A stretch of DNA of 64,000 bases. Source: Cytospora piceicola. Lineage: Eukaryota > Ascomycota > Sordariomycetes > Diaporthales > Cytosporaceae. The translations under genes were made by a program, and so were the position numbers. Below, piece after piece: positions 22,998 through 33,003 of this stretch; the first letter of the stretch is position 1, and each line of letters opens with the position of its first letter. The notes beneath the pieces are model-generated. The model was not told where the DNA came from, did not search any database, and saw only the letters and a list, made by a program, of their open reading frames with translations. Location of the stretch: contig JALQBC010000036.1 in NCBI GenBank assembly GCA_023375675.1, positions 248,001 through 312,000 on the forward strand, read 5' to 3'.

Positions 22998-23791
22998 TCC
23001 GGCCTGACGGATCCGTGACCTCAACTGGAGCTCCCATGCACTTGGTGTTTGTCGTAGGCATGTGCCGCCATGTAGACTCGAGGTATGTGGCTTTGAAAGA
23101 GGGACCATATAGTGGGAAAACTGATGAACATACTCGCGTCGCGGCAACATGTTCAGTGTTTAAAATAGATACAATAGAGAATCTTGCTCCAGATTTGCAG
23201 AACAGACACACTCTGGTGGTGATATCACCGGCCCAGACCATATATCATCAAGATTTCCAGCACCGTACCGGCACACACTTGAGCATTGTCATGCCCTGCC
23301 ACCTACCTACCTAGGTACCTAGGTAGATATGGGATCGACCGGCTTGTCATGTCCGCCAAGTATCTGGGCAAGTTTTGGCACTCATCGGGCTTGCTCCTTC
23401 TGCCTATCTCTGGCTCTTGCCATCCAAATCTGCCACTCTCATGATTGTTGCCACCTTGGGACTTCGTGAGCATACAGCCTGGCCTTTACGCCTTCCTTAT
23501 TCCAATCCTCGTACTTCTCTCAATATGGTCCCAATATGGTCCAGTTTGCGGATACCTAGATTGTTGTTATCACTTGTTTTCTCCTCGCCTTTTCGCGGGT
23601 AATTGTGAAAATACATACTCTCACATTTCGATTCTGGATCCTCACCGCATCTCCCTTCTTTTTCGCAACTGCATAACGCATAACGCACCAACGAACATTA
23701 TAGAGATCAATTGCTTATACCGCTACAGCTATCACCTACACTGGCCCATTGAATATCTCCTGTCGCCAAGGCGGTGAGATTCGGAGGTGGA
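22998..23791. other. Intergenic with palindromic motif
   Basis: This is the spacer between PSD1 and the downstream broken ORF. It contains a run of CCTACCTAGGTACC-type units at 23301-23327. No gene is recognised. Confidence 0.5.
23301..23327. repeat. Tandem TACCTAGG palindrome
   Basis: Overlapping ACCTACCTAGGTACCTAGGT units form a self-complementary stretch of about 27 bp. It is one member of the dispersed intergenic motif class in this window. Confidence 0.7.
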
Positions 23792-24646
23792 ATGGAAACC
23801 CCGTTGGACAGTGAATGCGCGTCACCAAAAGCCTGGTTCAGGACGGACTTGCCCAACCGTCATGACTGCAGAGAACCAAGCCCATATCGTCGACCAGGCC
23901 AGCGGCTGGTTCTGATCAAGGACACCGAACCAAAGATGTTCACTCCCCCGACGCCACCATGCACTCCACCAATGCAGACAGGCTCTGATGCCTCCAGCCC
24001 TGCAGCCAGCGACATGTCTCTATCCAGCGTCTGCTCTTCATAGTGCGATCTGATCAAGGACTGGGATGAGCAATACGGCGGATCCTCGACTCAAGAGGAT
24101 GGACAAGCCAGCTCTGTTTCCGTCCGGGACTCCGTTCGGACTGACAATTCGTCTTGCGAATTCGACACCCTGCCGGCCTGGATGGATTCTAGCAAGACAC
24201 CGCCCAGGCTTGTCGGTCCAAGGATATCCGAGTGGCCCTTGTTTACGGGTATGAGTGCCTCATCTATGATGCCTCCACTGTCATGTATCGATAGCGCACA
24301 TGACGACTTCGCTTCTCTTCGTCCTGCGCCGCCAACACCAAGGTCCCCATCTCCTTGGTCTTCTACCAATAACCTGCCGACCGGGAGCTGGCCGCGTGGA
24401 CTGGCAAGCGAGGGAACACTATGTGATACCCAGGGCTACACCGGTAGGTCTCGTCTCTATTCGCGCACGCAGGAACGGTACGCTGACAGGCTGACAGACA
24501 GTGACTACGAGCCAAGCGAGGCAAGTGAGCTGCCACTCAAGATTGTCAAGAAGTTTAAATACAAGTCAAGACTTTCTGCGGCGTTCAAGGGGTTCGGGAA
24601 GAGGCCGAGGGTACTCAGAAGGGTCCTCATGTCCTTCCGGCAATAG
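23792..24646 (+). pseudogene. Orphan ORF interrupted by one in-frame TAG
   Basis: From the ATG at 23792 the frame is open for 83 codons to a TAG at 24041-24043, then open again in the same frame for 200 more codons to a TAG at 24644-24646. Both halves look coding. The first has a TPPTPPCTPP segment and Ser-rich stretches; the second has RPAPPTPRSPSPW, an acidic SDYEPSEASE block and a very basic C-terminus (KIVKKFKYKSR, KRPRVLRRVLM). No conserved enzyme domain is recognised. No donor/acceptor pair of acceptable length removes the internal TAG, and the bases after it do not match the CTA readthrough context. It may be a nonsense allele, a short 83-residue protein, a readthrough product or a sequence error. 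Its last 80 bases overlap a protein-like frame on the opposite strand. Confidence 0.55.
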
Positions 24647-25752
24647 CGTTTGATTTATCTGCATCTCGGCCTTCTCTAATGGGACTGTCACTCCTTCCTT
24701 ACCAGCGTATCTCGTAACGAGCTTCTCGAATAGATTATATACCTGGTTGCCACCGTTCCGTCGAGCCGCAAGATCCCACGGTCCATTGCCTCAGTGGAAT
24801 GGATAATGCTCACGACATGCGACCCCCAAATCATTGATAGTACACTTGAAGTCTTTCCTTGCTTCCTCCCCAAGTTAATATAACCACCAATTCCGTCCTC
24901 GGCCCGGTCCCGTTCCAAGAGTTCCCAACTCTCACTGTGGTCGGGCGAACGCCACTGCATGCGGGGACCTCCGAACCCAGCTTAGCCCCGTAGGGCGACC
25001 GTTCGGGTCACCTCCTTGGCCCTGTCGGTTCCTCCGAGCAGACAAGGGAATATAGAAAACGTGGATTATACACAGAAATGTGATCTCTCAGTCTGCTAGA
25101 TGCTGTATGCCCTGGGGATCTCGCCTTAGTCCTTGCACTTGCAGGGCGAAATGCCAGATTCTCGGGACGTGTTCGCCTTATAGTTACCTAGGTAGTTACC
25201 GGGATGGTTTTCAGGCGGGTTTGATGCCGCCTCACCCTTGCGGGGGCTGTTGGGGGCCGACTCCAAAAACGCGGGTTGAGAAATAAAGGCAGCTAGTGTT
25301 TTGGAATCTCTAAAACGATACCAAAGAGGACGACACTCGAACTCGTGGACGTGTTCCCAGGGGCGTAGTTCTTCTATCCTGCCCTTCTCCCATAAGTATG
25401 GAGCGACTGTCACGTCGGTAATATCTGTACACTGTCGACCGAGAATGAGGCTCTTCGGCGGATATTGCGCCGGCCCCCCTTCATCATCTTGCCAAGTTCG
25501 GACCGCAGCACCGGTGAGCATGGATTCGATCCTACTGGGCTTCATCCCGCGTCGACACTCCAGCCGCCGGAATACCGACGGCCAATACTTTCGGGCCCGA
25601 GGCGTGATGGGGATGGCCATTGGAGAGTTTTCACCCCGAGGCGTCCCGACCTCCACCCCCTTTGGAGCGACGCTGAGGCTCAGAGGCACGCCGGCCATTG
25701 GAGGCGACATGAGGAGGATGCGGGAGGCCGGGTCTGTCATGAGACGTGTCAA
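24566..25752 (-). pseudogene. Possible decayed gene with ankyrin-like C-terminal segment
   Basis: On the minus strand a 208-codon ORF (25752-25126) contains a protein-like stretch (EHVHEFECRPLWYRF, SKTLAAFISQPAF). Further down, fragments with protein-like sequence continue in pieces: a frame with SWELLERDRAEDGIGGYIN (about 24930-24870), then a different frame with GEEARKDF and NDLGVACREHYPFH, then a TGA at 24793-24791, then 74 open codons beginning GNGPWDLAARRNGGNQ, which resembles an ankyrin repeat, to a TGA at 24568-24566. A TAA also interrupts the upstream frame near 24985. The pattern suggests one former coding sequence with a one-base frameshift and several nonsense changes. An intact gene with undetected introns, or chance, cannot be excluded. 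The plus-strand ORFs of 190 codons over 25301-26028 are rival readings. Confidence 0.35.
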
Positions 25753-26706
25753 GCAGGGCTACGGCGGTGTTACTGTTTCAAAACCCCCCCATCCCGAACC
25801 CCCCATCCATCTTTTTTTTTTCCTTCCGAAGCTGGCGGTCGTGGCATGTGGGGGTGTCGACTGCTGCGAATAGGGGCTTGTCCTCTGGTCCGGGCGGCCC
25901 CGTCAGGTCTCTCGTGCTTTGCCTCATCTGAGGCGATCTGGAGGCCATCATGTAGGATGCAGTCAGCAGCTTGGGCAGCAAGGCATGGCGCGAGTCGGGT
26001 CGCCGCGAATGGTAGATGTTGGATCTGATGGGAAGTGATCTCCTTTTGTTTTGCCAGTAGCGATTGGGGAGGCTGGCCCCTGGGTGAGACCGTGACGTGT
26101 ATGTGTGTGTGTGAGACGGCATATCTCTGGCAAATGGAGTCCTGAAGAGGTCGTTCGAAGGGGGGCTGTACACAGGGCTCAAGTAGCATGAGCGGCAGCT
26201 TATACATACATCGCTGGGGAGGAGGGGGGGCATTGTGATGCCCTCTGGCATCTGGTATCAAAATTTCCGTAGTCAACTCTATGTAACAAGACAGTCCGCT
26301 CCGAATCGAGGAACAGAAATAGCCCATGAACAACAGTACGGGGTGTCATAGCAATATGTCAAAGCAATGCTGGGTATCTCTTTAAAACAAAATCACATCA
26401 TGTGCCAGGTTCTCCGTCTCTTCCACATGAGACAATATCCGCCAGCGCCTTGCTTCTCCTAAACAAAAGAGGCTTTGTAAAGAATTGCGGTTTCTCAAAT
26501 CAACAAGGTGTACATGGATTGTAATGAACATCGTAAGAGGCCGCACATAATGGGCCGGCGAGCACTCTTGTCTCGCAACAGGGTGATAAGACTATGTCTC
26601 ATACGTGATGGTAAAACGTATGCCGGGGGAGTTGGGGTGTGGGGAGTACCCCCGGTCATTTCATGCTTCTCATTTCCTGGAATCAGGAAACCGAAAAACG
26701 TTATTC
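25753..26706. other. Intergenic, no gene recognised
   Basis: Overlapping ORFs on both strands of up to 187 codons show no recognisable domain. Poly-C and poly-T tracts lie near 25785-25830. The right end should be the 3' untranslated region of the coiled-coil gene. Confidence 0.4.
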
Positions 26707-28965
26707 TCAGATCGAGACACTCGTAAGTCCGTGAAAGGAACGAGCACCAGTACTTAGGCCAAGTGCCGTGCCGTGAGGATTCTCACTGTTTCCCACCCGC
26801 AATTGCGTATTCTCTGGCGTGACAGGCCCGATGAAGGTATCGGGATGGAGCCTGGCGGCATCGTCTCGAGGCCAGTAGTACAGTACGTCTTGTTGCCATT
26901 GGTCAAGGTTGAGAATCCTGAGGTGGGACCACATGAAGAAGCAGTTATAAAGAAGCTCGGCCTCCAGAGGTGACGTTCGCAACTTGAAGAGCAACCACCG
27001 GTTAATGAAGTCGGACTTGTCGTTTTCTCTAGCATCGCGGATGAGGTTCTCGATGAAGAACTCCTTGGCGGCAGCACCAAACACCTGTGCCTTGCGAGGA
27101 TCACTCTCGGGAATTTTTGTGGCTTGTTTGAGAGCAGTCTTCGCAGTCACTGGAAATTCTCCCAATAGGTGACTCGGATTGGACAGGAGTAGTGAGAACC
27201 GAGGGTTGATAAAGTGCTTCGCTTTGTCGTCGTCATCCTGAGGGTCGAAGTCGATTGAGATGTTGTCTTCGTAGTTGCGTTCGTAACTGTAAACCTCGTG
27301 CAGAGGGGCGTATCTGGGGATGACCCCTTTTTCTTGGCAGAGTTGTTTGAATTGTTCGACCTCATTGCGTAGCCGCCGGACTTCCTCAGAGGCAAATCTC
27401 TCATCAACTTCAAAATCGCGCAAGAACTCCAAGTCCTCGTCACGAAGCTGCCTGACACGGAGAGGGCTACTGCCTTGGATGTTCTCCTCGGCTAGTTTTG
27501 CTTTTTCCCATGCCTGCTCTTCGGCAAGTCTGGTTCGTTGTCGTTCATGCTCTTCGGCCAGCTCAAGTCGTGCTTGTTCATGCTTCTTATCCAGCCTCAT
27601 TTGCCCTTGCTCCTCCGTGAGTCTCCGTTGCTCGCGTTCCTGCTCCTCGGCCAACCTCAATCGCTGTTGTTCCTCATCGATCAGCTGTTTTCGCATGAGC
27701 AAATCATTGTGGTGCTCCTCGGCTAACTGGAAATATCCAATCACAGACATGAACTGGTTGTAGAGAGGATGGTAATCTTCAGCCCGCTCAGCTCCAATGC
27801 CTAAGAGCATTACAGGTATTGTTTCTTTCTCGACAAAGCCGCCAGCAGTATCGGGATTCCCTTGCATTGGATAAAAACGGTTCCCGACAGTAGCATCCTT
27901 GTCTGGCAGCGGTGGAGAATCGCAACAGTCGATGGTGTCAAGGGGAGCCCGGAGCTCATTTATCAATTGCTTCTCCAGTGTATCTAGCTGATATTCAGCC
28001 TGGTCAAGATCATCTTCCAAAGACTCTAGGCGCATTTCACACGTTTGATACTGGTCCCGGGTCTGCTGCATCCGGCGTATACGCTGGTTCAGTGGATCGT
28101 CAGATATTGTAGATGGGTGCACCGGGCCATTGGCCAGAAGGGGGCGCAAATAAGCCATAAAGGCATTATCTGCGTCATCTTTGTCGACGCGTGCCCGTTT
28201 CAGTCTTCCTCGTGTCCGTCGGATCTCGGCGCGTCGGTCAAGAACTTGATCCTTCTTGTCCACGAGTTCGCACCATATGATCTTCAAGTGGTCGGTATTC
28301 TCCCCGCGGGGCAGGAAGTCATCGTCGTCATCTGTATTCGATGTGTATGATGTATCGAATTGGAAATCCTCTCTGCCGCCGTTCAGATACTTGGCACCTG
28401 GGGTGAAGGATATCGGTTGGGTCTTGCTCAGGGAAGGGGGTGACTCGCTGGCGGCGTAGCTCTCTACTTCACTGTAAGATGACACAGATTCGGGAAACAA
28501 TGGGTATGTTTGCATATGGCTGGCACTTCCGGGGATTGGAAAGGACTGCGGACGTCTTGAGCCTGCCCATTCTTCGGGAAATGGTGCCGCTCTTTGACCC
28601 TGAGTATCCATGAGCGATTCTGGAGGAATATATGGATCCTTGAATATTTGGGGGGTCGAATACCGTCCCGGAGGCCTTCGCAGTTGACCAAGCATGGGGG
28701 CTCCGATAGGAGGTGGGAACTGTTTGGTATCACGGACCATGGCATCGGTCTCCGAATGATTTGAAGAGGTCGATGTGTCTTCGAAACTGCTTGACCGTCC
28801 CAACACATCGGACGGCCTTTCGAGGCCATCATCATTGTCACTGTTGGGAATTTTCTCCTCGTCAATTGCTGTCTTCTCTTTCAATATAGAGAGTGAGGCA
28901 TCGTTGCCGGGAGGGCCGGTCCAAAGATGGAACAACCTTCTCCAATTTTGATTGTCGTTTTCCAT
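26707..28965 (-). CDS. Coiled-coil protein, function unknown
   Basis: A single uninterrupted ORF of 752 residues starting at the ATG at 28965. The first 240 residues are Ser/Pro/Asp-rich and probably disordered. A helical region follows (residues about 240-340, DKKDQVLDRRAEIRR, EMRLESLEDDLDQAEYQLDTLEKQL). Residues about 418-495 are a long charged coiled coil made of imperfect LAEEQ/LAEEH-containing units. The C-terminal 200 residues (FSLLLSNPSHLLGEFPV, FINRWLLFKLRTSPLEAELLY) look like a conserved globular helical domain. It resembles uncharacterised fungal proteins rather than any named family. No signal peptide or membrane segment is visible. The lack of introns in 2.26 kb is unusual here but matches the F-box gene. 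Confidence 0.8.
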   Translation of the reverse strand: MENDNQNWRRLFHLWTGPPGNDASLSILKEKTAIDEEKIPNSDNDDGLERPSDVLGRSSSFEDTSTSSNHSETDAMVRDTKQFPPPIGAPMLGQLRRPPGRYSTPQIFKDPYIPPESLMDTQGQRAAPFPEEWAGSRRPQSFPIPGSASHMQTYPLFPESVSSYSEVESYAASESPPSLSKTQPISFTPGAKYLNGGREDFQFDTSYTSNTDDDDDFLPRGENTDHLKIIWCELVDKKDQVLDRRAEIRRTRGRLKRARVDKDDADNAFMAYLRPLLANGPVHPSTISDDPLNQRIRRMQQTRDQYQTCEMRLESLEDDLDQAEYQLDTLEKQLINELRAPLDTIDCCDSPPLPDKDATVGNRFYPMQGNPDTAGGFVEKETIPVMLLGIGAERAEDYHPLYNQFMSVIGYFQLAEEHHNDLLMRKQLIDEEQQRLRLAEEQEREQRRLTEEQGQMRLDKKHEQARLELAEEHERQRTRLAEEQAWEKAKLAEENIQGSSPLRVRQLRDEDLEFLRDFEVDERFASEEVRRLRNEVEQFKQLCQEKGVIPRYAPLHEVYSYERNYEDNISIDFDPQDDDDKAKHFINPRFSLLLSNPSHLLGEFPVTAKTALKQATKIPESDPRKAQVFGAAAKEFFIENLIRDARENDKSDFINRWLLFKLRTSPLEAELLYNCFFMWSHLRILNLDQWQQDVLYYWPRDDAARLHPDTFIGPVTPENTQLRVGNSENPHGTALGLSTGARSFHGLTSVSI

Positions 28966-29603
28966 CAGCTGACGAGTGCATGCTCAACTTGTTGAGCAGG
29001 ACTGGATTGAGCAGGACTTAATAGTCAGTGTCATGGAAGAAACAAGAGGAGGCTTAGTCGCGATGGTTATGACCCAGATGCGGTTTGGCGTATGTAGGAA
29101 ACCAGAGGTCTTTTACGTTATCGAGTGAAATAACAAGTCGCGTACACGGTATGATAGATAGAGCTCAGCCCTGACTTGGTGTTGCTAGCTGACCAGCTAA
29201 GAAGGGCCGGGCCGTGAGAAAGGCAAAGAAAAAGAAGAAACTGAGAGGACCTCACAGCTTGAGGTAAGGGGGGGAAGGGGGGGCTGTGTACACGGGATCG
29301 TTTGAACTCTCATTAGCCCAAGTAACAGGCTGACATCTTGTGGTGACTCGTCGACATGCTGATAATAGCATGCCAACATTGAACACGTCTTATTCCCAAG
29401 GGGCACGTCAACGTCGAAGATACCTGGGTACTGCGTATTTTAACGGGTACGTACCAAAGCCCCCAATCAGCTCGAGACATACCTTAAGTACCTAAGTAGT
29501 AAGTAATGAGACAGTTTTCGTCGAGGATGGCGTTAATTACAAGGGCAGGGCGTTCGTTCGTCTTAGGATGCAGCCATAGATAGATCTGAATCCTCCAATA
29601 CAT

Positions 29604-29627
29604 TAAAATAAAATAAAATAAAATAAA
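29604..29627. repeat. AAAAT pentanucleotide microsatellite
   Basis: Nearly five tandem TAAAA units in an intergenic region. No function is inferred. Confidence 0.85.
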
Positions 29628-29884
29628 GTACCCAGGTACTTGTCAACCCTGATAACCTCTAGGGCTTACATATGTACACCCATGCGGAATACCCACCCAC
29701 GCCAGCTGACCCACACAGGTCGATAGGTAGCAGCAATGGCACCTTAGTCCCCACTTCTTATGCACTATCACTTACACAGAATACAGTCCAGATGCCTTTC
29801 TAAGCCTGCCAGGGTTATACCTAGGTACATAGTAGGGGTTGTCTCCAGATCTCTCCGCTGACAGACCCACCCATGCTGCCATGG

Positions 29885-29907
29885 CACACACACACACACA
29901 CACACAC
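29885..29907. repeat. CA dinucleotide microsatellite
   Basis: Eleven and a half CA units in the intergenic region upstream of the DUF6590 gene; probably length-polymorphic. Confidence 0.9.
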
Positions 29908-30844
29908 CTGCTCTTCTCGTCTCACTCACTCGCGGATTAATGGCAGACAGGACGAACTTACCTACATCTCGCCGTCTCCCGAGGACTCGAACTAAGTAAA
30001 GTACTTAGTAGGTACGGACCAGTAGTGTGCTACCTCGTTATATCCGCCACACGTCCTACACCACCTGGACATCCATCCACCCACGTTCCTTGTCATTGGC
30101 CACCCCCATCTTGTCATCCTATAGCGAGCTCAGGAGGTAGACCGGTCTACCTCTCCTAGTCTCTGCTCCGAGGGCCCAGGTTGTCCCACGCTTGGGTATG
30201 AACATTATTGGTTCTTGTTGCATCACGCGACGGCGCGGCTTGGGTGAGGGTGGGGTCGACGTTGTGCAGCCCTCTCCTAAAACACACAAATAGGATCAGG
30301 CTGGTCTAAGTACTACACCTCCATTCCGCCTAGCTTGATGGTTGATCTCCAGGAAAGATTATCCCTTCTTCCGCAAACCCAAGAAGCCTCTCCAGCGACA
30401 ACGCACATGCTTTGCTGGTTCTGCAGCCAATTGTTGCCGGTGATGCTTTCTCTGATCTTGCTGCAACACCACCTTGCTGCAGACCGACTGATTACCTTTG
30501 CCTTTTACTGGTCTGTTGCGGCTCAAAATCATCTCCTTCTACATAATAGCCACACTACCGAGTACAATTTGATTCCCCGCAGAGATACCAGATCCATCGC
30601 ATGATTACCCACTACGGACTGGACCCTGTCACTGTGTTCACCAGACCAAAAGAGCCTCTCTTTCGAAACGTGGTCCGGATCAACCCTCCTGATCTTTGAT
30701 TTTTTTTCGTGATCCCTCTAACGTGGCTCTTTTCATTATCCTTTCCAGGACTTCGCGCGCTTCTTGTACTCAGATAGATTCATATGACCAGGACTACTTT
30801 GCGCATGCACCTCAGGGGACGGCTTGGGCCACCAAGATGCCACC

Positions 30845-33003
30845 ATGAGTGATACCAATGTATACGATTCGAACCCTAAATATGACCAGCAGAGGAATCA
30901 GTGGTATTGGGAAGGCAAGAGAACCGGTGAGCCTGATACTTTCGTTTTGTTGCCTTCTTTGCCCACTAACCCGTACGCTTCTAGATGGGAAAAAGGTTCG
31001 GAAATACCACACTGTCGCGAACCAAACAACCCAGTATGACACGAACCAATACGCGGGTGGATATCAGCCCACTCCTTACGATGCTACCGCGGGCCTTGAG
31101 GTAGGCATGGGAGCCATGAATCTCCAGCAGCAGCCTGCCGACACGTACAATACCGGTGCTTCGAACTATGCCACATGGCCAACTGACGCCCAAGCCCAAG
31201 GTAGGTCACCCGTTTCGTTGACTATATGCACTATTCAGGTAGTGAATAAAATTTGAACAGGATCGTCCACTTACACAGGCGAATCGAGCCGCCATCGGCG
31301 TCGGGACGAAGGAGTTCCTTCAGGCCATCATCAGGCAACCCCCAGGACAGTACCTGCACCGTCAGGATACCAAGCACACACCGGGCCAACTTATGAACAC
31401 TTCCAGCAACCATCTCTTGTTTCTACCCAGACATCAACCAACGCGGGATACGGGGCTGGAGGTGACTCTAGCTTCCAAACCTATAATCAGGACAAAGGCA
31501 AAGGTATTGCAGGGCCGCAATCCGGACAGGATGCCTTAGTTTTACATCCTGAATACAGCGCACCTTATGGTCAGTACGGTAGCCAAAACGGGACTTCGCA
31601 ATACGGAAAATGTAAATCACCCAAACTCTTACTCTCTTTGCATCGCTGATAAGCCCCCAAGCCCCATCAGACGCCTTGGACAGTGGACATCCGCAGGATA
31701 GATCACGCAAATCTAAGCACAAGGGGAAAGGCAAAGCTGGCGTGGAATCCAATGCCTACCGCTTCAAGGACGAACAACGAGCTGTTGAGTACAGCGGAAC
31801 GCAGCAGGGCGGTTACTCATATAGCGGCGGAACAAATCCTCAACCACCCTCAGGGATACCCAGTGATACATCAGAGTTCCTCCAGGGACAAGGTCGGTCT
31901 ATTCAAACATTGGGTTTTTTTGCACCACTAACGGCTGCATACCCCTAGATGGCCTATACACTTCAAGTAGCGGGTCTCGGCACAAGATCATCTCGGAGAC
32001 TTATGACAACCTCGATGGAGCCGGTGCCGACGGTGAAGATGAAGACCTTCAGGCTGGAATTGCGGCAAGCCGTGCCGCATATGGTTACGGGGCTCCTGGA
32101 GGAATGTCTACTCGTGGTTTGTGGTCCCAGACTCACCATGAGGAAATATTGCATACTAAATCGGCATTTTCAATAGAAGGTCCTGCCTACCAACCGACCT
32201 CTGGCAGCGTTCCCCCACCTGTACCCGACCAACGACCATCAAAATCTCGTGACGCACACATAAGCGGAACGGATGGTCATTTCGAGCGCTTGGATCCGAG
32301 TAAGCTTTTTACTTGGATGAGAGGATGTCACATCAGAGTCTAACATAGCCCAGGATTCAAAGTTGAGCGCTCAGCCCGCTTTGAGCCGGGGGAGGTCAGT
32401 AAGCATCCAGTAACATGATGCTACATTGTTATTGACCAAAATACAGGTTTTCAAGGTCATGTGGACTGAACCAATGGGGGAGAGACCCGCAGGCGGTGGC
32501 AGTGTGATTACAGAATTCGTTAACCTGCAAGACCACATGGACAACGTCTGGACAGGATTTCGCCGCTTCATCGTCATCGGCAATGATGAGGGCCATTGCA
32601 CTTGCGTGTGAGTGACCCTATTTGCCAACCACTGCGCATAGGTGCTGACTTCAAGCATAGACCCATCTTGACATACGGGAACCAGGGGTGCCGGAAGAAC
32701 GGTGTCAAGGCTCATAAGCACGGCATCGTGTATGAGCAAGGAAATTCTCCTACAGCATTGCGAAGGGAGCCCAGACTGGGCTTCGATCCAATCTGCATGC
32801 AGATGACGGCTGCTAACGAACACATTTCGGAGCATTCGAGAGTCAACTACTCGAAGCTTGTCACGGTTGAACACAACGTCAAGGTGTTCTTTGTCGGGCG
32901 GATCTTGTACGAGGACTGGCCTGTTGTGTCGGAAGCTGTCGATAGGTGTTGGGGTGACAAGAAACGAGAAACCCCCCATCACAACCGCCGGGACAGAAGA
33001 TGA
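30845..33003 (+). CDS. DUF6590-domain protein with long disordered N-terminus
   Basis: Eight exons: 30845-30926, 30985-31200, 31261-31611, 31671-31892, 31949-32299, 32354-32394, 32447-32607 and 32661-33003. The seven introns are 52-60 nt, with branch sites such as CACTAAC and GCTGAC. All joins keep frame, giving 588 residues. The N-terminus (MSDTNVYDSNPKYDQQRNQWYWEGKR) is followed by about 390 residues rich in Tyr, Gln, Gly, Ser and Pro, probably disordered. The last 180 residues form the fungal DUF6590 domain: FKVERSARFEPGE, VFKVMWTEP, RRFIVIGNDEGHCTCV, PILTYGNQGCRKNGVK, KHGIVYEQG and the hallmark SRVNYSKLVTVEHNVKVFF. The biochemical role of DUF6590 is unknown to me. A basic tail ends the protein (KKRETPHHNRRDRR). 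Exon 6 is only 41 nt. The start ATG has a good context (CACCATGAG). Confidence 0.9.

Larger units (their letters stand above)
28966..30844. other. Divergent intergenic region with microsatellites
   Basis: This 1.9-kb region lies between the coiled-coil gene and the DUF6590 gene. It contains a pentanucleotide repeat (29604-29627), a CA repeat (29885-29907) and three instances of the TACCTAGGTA-type motif (29476-29505, 29817-29836, 29993-30016). A short 89-codon ORF at 30335 is not convincing. Confidence 0.5.

Noticed and set aside
20866..23327. Repeated palindromic units as a CRISPR-like or tandem array
   Set aside because: Units are very short, irregularly spaced and without unique spacers, and the DNA is clearly eukaryotic.
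30862..30878. tRNA B-box-like sequence GGGTTCGAATC on the minus strand
   Set aside because: Flanking bases do not pair into a T-stem or acceptor stem, and the site lies inside the first coding exon of the DUF6590 gene.
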